Source: Parachlamydiaceae bacterium (lineage in GTDB: Bacteria > Chlamydiota > Chlamydiia > Chlamydiales > Parachlamydiaceae). From it: a DNA stretch of 10,944 nucleotides. Made by a program: the position numbers and the translations under genes. Below the pieces are notes generated by a model, which had not been told where the DNA came from, did not search any database, and worked only from the letters and a program-made list of their open reading frames with translations. The stretch spans positions 1-10,944 of the forward strand of contig JACDDG010000045.1 in assembly GCA_013817115.1 (NCBI GenBank). The letters are read 5' to 3'. Of the stretch, positions 5,680 to 10,944 are shown piece by piece. How positions within the stretch are numbered: position 1 is the stretch's first letter; each line of letters starts with the position of its first letter.

Positions 5680-7329
5680 TCATTGAACCTGAATCGAATT
5701 TTTTACTTCTCGAACACCTTCAACCGAGCGCACTTCATTTAACACTTTTTCTTTCTCGTCAGCTGATCTTACAAAGCCTCCAAGAGTGGCAACCCCGTTG
5801 CTCACTTGCACTGTAACGCCATCATAGCCACTTAAAAACATACCAGACCCAATTTTATCATAAATTCTTTTAGTTAATTCCTGATCTGAACTTAATCTAG
5901 AATCATTAACTCTATACGAATCCCGATCTTGTGAATTAGACGAGCCATTATCTCTAATTTCAAGTTTGTTAGATACGCCATTCACGCCCTCAATTCCGCG
6001 AACTTCGTTATCCACTTTTTGTCTGTCATTAACTGTTTTTACATACCCATGAAGTGTGACTAAACCATTTTTAACATCAACTTTAACGCCATCATAGCCG
6101 CTTAAAAACAGGCCAGACCTAATTTTATCATAAATTCTCTTAGTTAATTCCTGATCTGAACTTAATCCAGAATCGTTAACTCTATAAGAATCCCTATTTT
6201 GTGAATAAGTGGAAGCATTCTCTCTAATTTCAATTTTGTTGGTTACGCCACTAACACCCTCAATTCCACGAACTTCGTTATCCACTTTTTGTCTTTCATT
6301 GACTGTTTTTACGTACCCATGAAGTGTGACAAATCCATTTCTGACATCAGCCTTAACGCCATCATAGCCACTTAAAAACATTCCAGATCCAATTTTACCG
6401 TAAATTCTCTTAGTTAATTCCTGATCTGAACTTGTTCCAGAATCGTTAACTCTAACAGAATTTTCAGAATTTCGCGCTTGAATCTTAACGTTATTCGTTA
6501 TTCCCCTAACTCCTCGAATATTCTGGATTTCATTTCCAAGTTCTTCTTTATCATTAGAAGTTTGCACATACCCATTAACAGTGACAAAACCATTTTTTAC
6601 TTCTACGTTAACGTTGTCATAACCGCTAAAAAAGAGCCCTGATCTAATCTTATCATAAATTTGCTTCGTTAAGTCTTGATCTGAATATTGTACAGAATCA
6701 TTAATTGTTGCTGAATTATCAGAACTTCTTGGTTGAATTTTAACTAAATTAGTTACACCCTTAACACCTTGAATATTCTGGATTTCATTTCCCAGCTTTT
6801 CTTTATCGCGAGAAGTTTCCACAGCCCCAGTAACAGTGACAAAACCATTCCTTGATTCTACTTTAACATTGTCATAGCCACTTGAAAAGACCCCTGATCT
6901 AATTTTATCATAAATTTTCTTTGCTAAATCTTGATCTGAATTCTGCACAGAATCATTAATTCTTACTGAATTATCAGAACTTTTTGCTTGAATCCTAACA
7001 TTGTTTGTTATTCCTCTAACACCCTCTATATTCTGGATTACATTTGCAACTTTTTCTTTATCGTTAGAAGTTTCCACATATCCACTAAGTGTGACAAAAC
7101 CGTTTCTAACTTCTACCTTTACATCTTCATAACCGTTTGAAAATAGACCTGATGAAATTTTATCATATATTTTCCTTGTTAAGGTTTGGTCTGTATCCGA
7201 GGTGGAACCACTCTGTGTGAAAGATTGGTTAGAGCGTTGTGAATTATAATCAGCGCTATGAGCTGTATTAAAAGCACACACTGCGAATGTTAAGGTTAAA
7301 AATCCTAAAGTAAACTTATTGTGATGCAT
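5680..7329 (-). CDS. Exported protein of six tandem BON domains
   Basis: 549 residues. Signal peptide: KFTLGFLTLTFAVCAF with likely cleavage after AHSA (about residue 25). The rest is six BON domains starting near residues 46, 131, 216, 301, 391 and 481. Each has the pattern (S/T)DQxLTxxIYDKIxSGxF, GYDxVxVxVxNGxVTLxGxV and an EVxxIEGVxGVxNxxxI ending. Serine/asparagine-rich linkers separate them (for example NDSVQNSDQD and QDRDSYRVND). BON domains occur in periplasmic proteins such as OsmY and are thought to bind phospholipid surfaces; OsmY has two, so six is many. Linkers between domains 4-5 and 5-6 are 5 residues longer than the others. The start is supported by AAGGA shortly before the ATG. 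It is monocistronic. Location in the periplasm is inferred; the exact role is unknown. Confidence 0.9.
   Translation of the reverse strand: MHHNKFTLGFLTLTFAVCAFNTAHSADYNSQRSNQSFTQSGSTSDTDQTLTRKIYDKISSGLFSNGYEDVKVEVRNGFVTLSGYVETSNDKEKVANVIQNIEGVRGITNNVRIQAKSSDNSVRINDSVQNSDQDLAKKIYDKIRSGVFSSGYDNVKVESRNGFVTVTGAVETSRDKEKLGNEIQNIQGVKGVTNLVKIQPRSSDNSATINDSVQYSDQDLTKQIYDKIRSGLFFSGYDNVNVEVKNGFVTVNGYVQTSNDKEELGNEIQNIRGVRGITNNVKIQARNSENSVRVNDSGTSSDQELTKRIYGKIGSGMFLSGYDGVKADVRNGFVTLHGYVKTVNERQKVDNEVRGIEGVSGVTNKIEIRENASTYSQNRDSYRVNDSGLSSDQELTKRIYDKIRSGLFLSGYDGVKVDVKNGLVTLHGYVKTVNDRQKVDNEVRGIEGVNGVSNKLEIRDNGSSNSQDRDSYRVNDSRLSSDQELTKRIYDKIGSGMFLSGYDGVTVQVSNGVATLGGFVRSADEKEKVLNEVRSVEGVREVKNSIQVQ
5683..7194 (-). 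repeat. Intragenic tandem repeat encoding the BON domains (255/270-bp units)
   Basis: Six coding units run on the minus strand: about 7194-6940, 6939-6685, 6684-6430, 6429-6160, 6159-5890 and a shorter last one to 5683. The first three are 255 bp, the next two 270 bp. DNA similarity is strongest among the last three (for example long shared blocks around 5840-5895, 6110-6165 and 6380-6435), which suggests more recent duplication there. Such an array can change copy number by recombination. Confidence 0.8.
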
Positions 7330-7564
7330 ATATTTCCTTTTGATAATGAATGAAATGAATCAAGTGGCAAAAATTTAGGATGCCTATTTAAGAATGTACC
7401 ACAATTTGTTTTTATTTCGCAAAAATATCCAAGCTTTTTTAAATTTTTATCTTTAATCCTGCTTAGGATGCTCTTGGAACATCATTTATTAAATTTGCGA
7501 AAATTGTCTCGGAAAATTCAATATACACAGAAGACAATCCCTTAGGCACATGAAAAGCACTATA
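7330..7564 (-). promoter_or_regulatory. Upstream region of the BON gene
   Basis: This 235-base AT-rich gap separates the lysozyme-like gene from the BON gene. On the minus strand TTGCGA and TACATT, 18 bases apart (around 7390-7419), form a weak promoter candidate. A short ATCCT-AAGC-AGGAT hairpin near 7458-7472 lacks a clean T-tract. No gene is seen. Confidence 0.25.
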
Positions 7565-8338
7565 TCAAAAATCTTCTCTATAAGTATTAATCCGATTTAT
7601 CCAGCCCTGCAGCCATTGTTTTTCATTCCTTTCCGGTGGGGAGTTTTCAATTCTTTGCACCAAAACAGCCTTTGCAGCTTCAATAAAGTCTTCAATTATA
7701 TTATTTGATATTAAAGGAATACGCTCAAGGACCTGCAAGAGTCCCCAACCTTGGCCATTATACCCTTCAGCCGGCGACAAACCTTCACCTTTGAAATTTA
7801 CGTAATCAATCATCGCATAGAGACCTTCAGCATTTGCGGCTAAACGTTTGTAGATAATTGAAATTTTTTGCTTTTCTGATTGCTTCAACTTTTCAATCAT
7901 TTTTGGCAAAGCTTTATCCAATCTGGCAGCAATAAAATCGGCCTGTAAATTACGTGTTTCGTAAAGCAATTGACGAAGAGCAGTCATTTCTAATGTATTA
8001 AAGTTGGCATAAAAATCATCGCGATTTCCCCAAGGGCTTCCCTCAGCTTTTTTCAGCCAAAGAGGAAGTATTATTCCGTTGTTTTGGAGATATTTAAGAA
8101 GTTCAGGAAAAATTTCTTGAAAACGTTCCGTTTTGCCTTGTGGATACCAAATAAAATGACCAACCCCATAGGAGCCAAAATTTTCCCCTTTATTCCACGT
8201 TGTGAGGCCATCATGTTTGCCACCACATTCGTTCTTCCAAATTTTTTCAGCGATTTTATTTGTGTTTTCAGAATAACTCGATAAAATATTTAAGAAAAAA
8301 AAGCATCCTATTAAGTTAATAAATAAAATAAGTTTCAT
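7565..8338 (-). CDS. Exported lysozyme-like protein of a conserved uncharacterised family
   Basis: 257 residues. A strongly hydrophobic N-terminus (LILFINLIGCFFFLNILSS, 3-21) is a signal peptide or anchor. The mature part has the layout of lysozyme-like proteins: IWKNECGG with a candidate catalytic E37, then LTTWNKGENFGSYGVGHFIW (45-64), PWGNRDDF (102-109), GLYAMIDYVNFKGEGL (172-187), GQGWGLLQVLE (195-205) and NSPPER (232-237). I recognise these as hallmarks of a family of about 250-270 residues found in diverse Gram-negative bacteria, usually called hypothetical. An early glutamate followed by a G-x-G-H block recalls T4-type lysozymes, so a peptidoglycan-cleaving role in the periplasm is plausible but not established. 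The start is supported by GAAGG 7 bases before the ATG. It shares the strand with the BON gene but a 235-base gap argues against one transcript. Confidence 0.75.
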   Translation of the reverse strand: MKLILFINLIGCFFFLNILSSYSENTNKIAEKIWKNECGGKHDGLTTWNKGENFGSYGVGHFIWYPQGKTERFQEIFPELLKYLQNNGIILPLWLKKAEGSPWGNRDDFYANFNTLEMTALRQLLYETRNLQADFIAARLDKALPKMIEKLKQSEKQKISIIYKRLAANAEGLYAMIDYVNFKGEGLSPAEGYNGQGWGLLQVLERIPLISNNIIEDFIEAAKAVLVQRIENSPPERNEKQWLQGWINRINTYREDF

Positions 8339-8450
8339 TGCTGGCCTTCATAAGGTTATGTTTCGAGGTTAGATATTTTTAAAGTATATCCTTGGCTGTG
8401 ATAATACAGCATGCTAGAGTTCTTTGTTGTGTAAAATTTTCGTAGCCTTT

Positions 8451-8615
8451 TTATACCGAAGAGCGTTCAAATTTTGGATTTTTGAGCTTTGAAAAAGCTC
8501 CCGCGATTAAGCGATCAAAAACGACCCCTTATTATAATATGGAATCATTTTTGATCGCTTAATCCCGGGACTTTCTCTTTGCCAAAAACCAAAATTTGAA
8601 CGCTCTTCGGTATAA
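8451..8615. mobile_element. 165-bp palindromic MITE-like element
   Basis: Left arm 8451-8528 and right arm 8541-8615 are inverted copies around a 12-base AT-rich loop. The outer 27 bases are perfectly matched (TTATACCGAAGAGCG ... CGCTCTTCGGTATAA), and an inner 17-base block (GATTAAGCGATCAAAAA) is also perfect; the part between has diverged. If the ends are read as TACCG...CGGTA, each is flanked by TA, the target duplicated by IS630/Tc1-mariner transposases. There is no coding capacity, so it would be non-autonomous. It lies between two minus-strand genes, after the Kelch-like gene's stop, and a hairpin of this size would also affect that transcript's 3' end. Element family is inferred. Confidence 0.7.
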
Positions 8616-8627
8616 TGCGGAAACGGG

Positions 8628-8656
8628 GCGCATTTGCTTCTTTGCGTCTCTGCGTT
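8628..8656. repeat. GCAGAGACGCAAAG-type dispersed repeat motif
   Basis: On the minus strand the sequence reads AACGCAGAGACGCAAAGAAG then CAAATGCGC. It resembles short GCAGAGRCGCAAAG-type repeats that I recall from intergenic DNA of many unrelated bacteria. It abuts the palindrome at 8451-8615 and lies downstream of the Kelch-like gene. Function unknown; only one copy is in the window. Confidence 0.35.
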
Positions 8657-8681
8657 AATAAGGCCACTAAGATTTTTTTTG

Positions 8682-10133
8682 TTACTTGACTTGTGGCTTT
8701 AATTTCACCTTAAAAATATATGGTGATGCCGAAGTATCACTGTTCGAGGATGTGTTAGGAAGGGTGCTTTGGATACCACCTACTACATAACCAATCGTCA
8801 CAGATTTATCGTGCTTAAGCAAATAATCAAGTTCTATCACACCGTTTTTAAAAAATTTTAGACCCTCTGCAGGTAGAAAATCCGCAGCAGCTCCAAAAAG
8901 TAACTGATTACCCGGATTTGAACCTGTAGACAAAATCACCGGATACTGGGCATCAAGCAAATATTGCTTAAAATGCCCTTTTTGATGGCGCTCGATAACA
9001 GTTACTTGATTTATGAAGGGAAGTTCTAGATCAGTTTCAAATTGTCCATTTTCAAAATAACCGTAACTAATCCCCCCTAACAGAATAGTGTACATGATTT
9101 TTTTATGTTTTGAATAAAGTCCAGGTGAAGGACAGATATAGTTATTCATTCCTTGTTTAAAAGTATGCTCACCCTCAGGATTATTCATCGAAGGCCTTCC
9201 CGATGCAGAAATTGTCACAGGTACTGTCCAAGCTCCACCGGCGCTGGTAAATACACCCGAAAGAGCTACTAAATAAGGCTTCCATTTTCCTTCGTGAAAT
9301 TCAATAGATGGAATAACATTTAAATCGCGACGGCGGTAATTTCGATCTGAATTCAGTGGCTTTGATGCCTTAATTTCAACAGCAAGAAGATTGCCATCGT
9401 CGATAATTTTAAAACGACGGGCAACTTCAGTATAAACACCATTGCTTTGTGGCAGGTAATATCCATCAAAATTTTGGCCAAAGACAAGCAGAGTCGAGTG
9501 ATCTTTGATGCGAGTCATGTACCCGCCGGTTACCTGAAAAATAGGATCGAAAATCTGCCGTATATTTTGAACAGCTGTTTCATTGTGATCCGGATGTGTG
9601 ACCCAATGAATTAGTCCAGGAACGTCAACCGCTGTCAGCGCACTTTTCGTATCAAATAGACCTGATGATGTATCGACGCCATATCCGCCTGTAATATAAA
9701 GAGTTTTGCTTTCTTGATAGTATTGAGGGCTGGTGACCGAAAGAAGGTCTACTTGAGTGGTAGTTAGTCCTGAACCAATAGAAGTCAGCGAGCGGCTTTT
9801 AACTTTCTTAGACTTAACATCGACGACATAAACTTCAATGTTTTGTTTTTGAGGTGGAAAATTATCCTTATCCTGATTAAAGCCATGTAAACCATTTGTA
9901 CGACCTGCAAAGAAAAGCCATTTATCTTTATAAGTAGCGACAACACCTGAATGCAATCCATTTGGAAGTTCAAAATCTAACTGTTTTATCGATATCCGAA
10001 ATGGAAGTTTAGCTCCGGGATAAATGGGGCTAACCTCAGATGTTTGATTAATTGAAGGCTGTGGTCCCGCAATTAACGATGAGCTGAAAATGGTTACTGC
10101 GCAAACCAATTTACGAATTGAAGCTATTAACAT
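8682..10133 (-). CDS. Exported Kelch-like beta-propeller protein
   Basis: 483 residues. Signal peptide: basic SIRK, then LVCAVTIFSSSLIA, cleavage near residue 22 (AGPQ). Blade-like repeats follow: LHSGVVATYKDKWLFFAGRTNGLHGF (61-85) with VYVVDVKSKKV (101-111), LYITGGYGVD (145-154), STLLVFGQNFDG (213-224), YLVALSGVFTSAGGAW (287-302), IMYTILLGGISYG (346-358) and VTIGYVVGGIQS (445-456). The gly-gly turn after a hydrophobic strand, followed by a V-x-x-x-D type strand, is the Kelch/galactose-oxidase-like pattern. No galactose oxidase copper site is apparent, so a binding role is likelier than an oxidase. The start has AAGGA 7 bases before the ATG, and the gene begins 10 bases after the TolB-like gene's stop, so they form an operon. 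Location (periplasm, outer surface or secreted) is not decided by sequence. Confidence 0.75.
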   Translation of the reverse strand: MLIASIRKLVCAVTIFSSSLIAGPQPSINQTSEVSPIYPGAKLPFRISIKQLDFELPNGLHSGVVATYKDKWLFFAGRTNGLHGFNQDKDNFPPQKQNIEVYVVDVKSKKVKSRSLTSIGSGLTTTQVDLLSVTSPQYYQESKTLYITGGYGVDTSSGLFDTKSALTAVDVPGLIHWVTHPDHNETAVQNIRQIFDPIFQVTGGYMTRIKDHSTLLVFGQNFDGYYLPQSNGVYTEVARRFKIIDDGNLLAVEIKASKPLNSDRNYRRRDLNVIPSIEFHEGKWKPYLVALSGVFTSAGGAWTVPVTISASGRPSMNNPEGEHTFKQGMNNYICPSPGLYSKHKKIMYTILLGGISYGYFENGQFETDLELPFINQVTVIERHQKGHFKQYLLDAQYPVILSTGSNPGNQLLFGAAADFLPAEGLKFFKNGVIELDYLLKHDKSVTIGYVVGGIQSTLPNTSSNSDTSASPYIFKVKLKPQVK

Positions 10134-10143
10134 AATACGATCC

Positions 10144-10749
10144 TTACTTAATTGAGTTGAGTTCAGACGGAAGAGTAAAATCTGCTAGAAAAATTTGACA
10201 GGATTTATCTTCTCCACGCTTCGAAGTCCACATGATTTTGCTGCCATCAGGGCTAAATACAGGCAAACCATCAAATGTAGCATTATGAGTTAGGCGTTTT
10301 TGTATGCCTGTTTCAATATTTAGCAAATAGATTTCATAGTGCATGTGACCATGCAATGAAGTAGTAAATGCAATAACTTTTCCATTAGGGTGCCAGTAGG
10401 GAGCCCAGTTGACGGCGCCATTCGAAGTCACTTTTACTTCATCTGAGCCATCAATTTTACAACAGTAAATATCTAGATAGTGGGTCTTTTCTCTGTCAGC
10501 GCGAAAGATAATATGTTGTCCATCAGGAGAGAAAAAAGGTCCTCCATTGTAGCAATTTTGTGTGTGTGTGACTTGTTTTACATCACCACCAGAACTATTC
10601 ATGGTGTAGAGATTCATACTACCATCGACGTTGCTAGCGTAAACAATTCTATTACCATCAGTTGAATAGGCACATTCGGCGTGATAATCCGGTCCAGAAG
10701 TTAGTGCAGTTAGGTCTGTTCCATCCGGATTAGCTTCATAGATATTCAT
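10144..10749 (-). CDS. TolB/WD40-like beta-propeller protein, 5' end interrupted
   Basis: 201 residues from the first in-frame ATG, with four TolB-type blades: YSTDGNRIVY (28-37), FSPDGQHIIF (73-82), HPNGKVIAF (120-128) and FSPDGSKIMW (165-174), plus aspartate-rich strands such as NIYEANPDG. It resembles long periplasmic TolB-related propellers (about 350-400 residues in other bacteria), so the N-terminal blades and signal peptide are missing. The ATG at 10749 has no ribosome binding site, and conserved sequence (GTYVWEFTPY) is encoded before it, so it is not the true start. The frame is open up to 10911 without ATG, GTG or TTG. It is either a frame-shifted or truncated gene, or a sequencing error. 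It sits 10 bases before the Kelch-like gene and probably leads its transcript. It is not tolB itself, since no pal/tol genes are nearby. Confidence 0.7.
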   Translation of the reverse strand: MNIYEANPDGTDLTALTSGPDYHAECAYSTDGNRIVYASNVDGSMNLYTMNSSGGDVKQVTHTQNCYNGGPFFSPDGQHIIFRADREKTHYLDIYCCKIDGSDEVKVTSNGAVNWAPYWHPNGKVIAFTTSLHGHMHYEIYLLNIETGIQKRLTHNATFDGLPVFSPDGSKIMWTSKRGEDKSCQIFLADFTLPSELNSIK

Positions 10750-10911
10750 GTAAGGAGTAAATTCCCATACATATGTACCAGTAGCTCTTTGATAGCCCGG
10801 AACTTTTTCATCAGGACCTTCTTGATCTGGCGTGTCAGAAATTCTTCGAATTTCCCCTCTGTAAGTGATTCTGTTTCTCTTCCATAGCAGTTTCCTTATT
10901 AAGGTTATACA
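10750..10911 (-). pseudogene. 5' extension of the TolB-like frame with no start codon
   Basis: The TolB frame continues upstream (RNRITYRGEIRRISDTPD, then QEGPDEKVPGYQRATG and TYVWEFTPY) to a TAA at 10912-10914. In a different frame, ATG at 10885 follows AAGGA by 7 bases and reads MEEKQNHLQRGNSKNF before a stop. Joining MEEKQN to RITYRGE needs a one-base shift, so a frameshift near 10868 is a simple explanation, though it would still leave the protein without the usual N-terminal blades. Confidence 0.5.
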
Positions 10912-10944
10912 TTATCTAAACGCCTCTGCAAGCCATTCATCAAC
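10912..10944 (-). CDS. Possible last codons of an upstream gene
   Basis: From the window edge the minus strand reads VDEWLAEAFR then TAA (10914-10912), followed by a ribosome binding site and ATG at 10885. This spacing is typical for two genes of an operon, so these may be the last codons of a preceding gene. Ten residues are too few to identify it. Confidence 0.25.
   Translation of the reverse strand, partial: VDEWLAEAFR

Noticed and set aside
10144..10749. Assignment as the Tol-Pal component tolB
   Set aside because: Only the blade motif is shared; there is no TolB N-terminal domain and no tolQ, tolR, tolA or pal next to it.

Overview
The window (about 10.9 kb, AT-rich) reads like the chromosome of a Gram-negative bacterium: several exported or periplasmic proteins with signal peptides, a BON-domain protein and TolB-type propeller blades. 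The best guess is an amoeba-associated (environmental) member of the Chlamydiae. The pointers are an aromatic amino acid permease of the chlamydial TyrP type, a DUF115/Maf protein with a MORN-like tail, and many exported proteins of unknown role. This is an inference; no marker gene is present, and Legionella-like gammaproteobacteria are not excluded.

Layout. (1) 1-190: non-coding, with a partial copy of a GC-rich repeat. (2) 191-3367, minus strand: a two-gene operon, a DUF115 (Maf/MptE-like) protein with a C-terminal MORN-like repeat tail, then an exported protein with kinase-like catalytic motifs. (3) 3368-3572: divergent intergenic region with promoter-like signals and an inverted repeat. 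(4) 3573-4769, plus strand: tyrosine/tryptophan permease starting at TTG behind a strong ribosome binding site. (5) 4770-5679: a 0.9-kb gene-free convergent gap holding a large GC-rich inverted repeat, a possible IS21-like end remnant and a perfect 16-bp hairpin. (6) 5680-7329, minus: exported protein made of six tandem BON domains. (7) 7565-8338, minus: exported lysozyme-like protein of a conserved uncharacterised family. (8) 8339-8681: gap holding a 165-bp near-perfect palindrome that looks like a non-autonomous transposable element. (9) 8682-10749 and beyond, minus: two beta-propeller genes 10 bp apart, an exported Kelch-like protein preceded by a TolB/WD40-like protein whose 5' end seems broken or truncated. 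The last 200 bases hold that damaged 5' end and possibly the last codons of another gene.

Functionally the window is a set of envelope and secretory genes with one nutrient importer. The most unusual items are the DUF115-MORN/kinase-like operon, the six-BON array whose period changes from 85 to 90 residues, two unrelated families of long palindromic repeats, and the interrupted propeller gene. I saw no rRNA, tRNA, CRISPR array or intact transposase.
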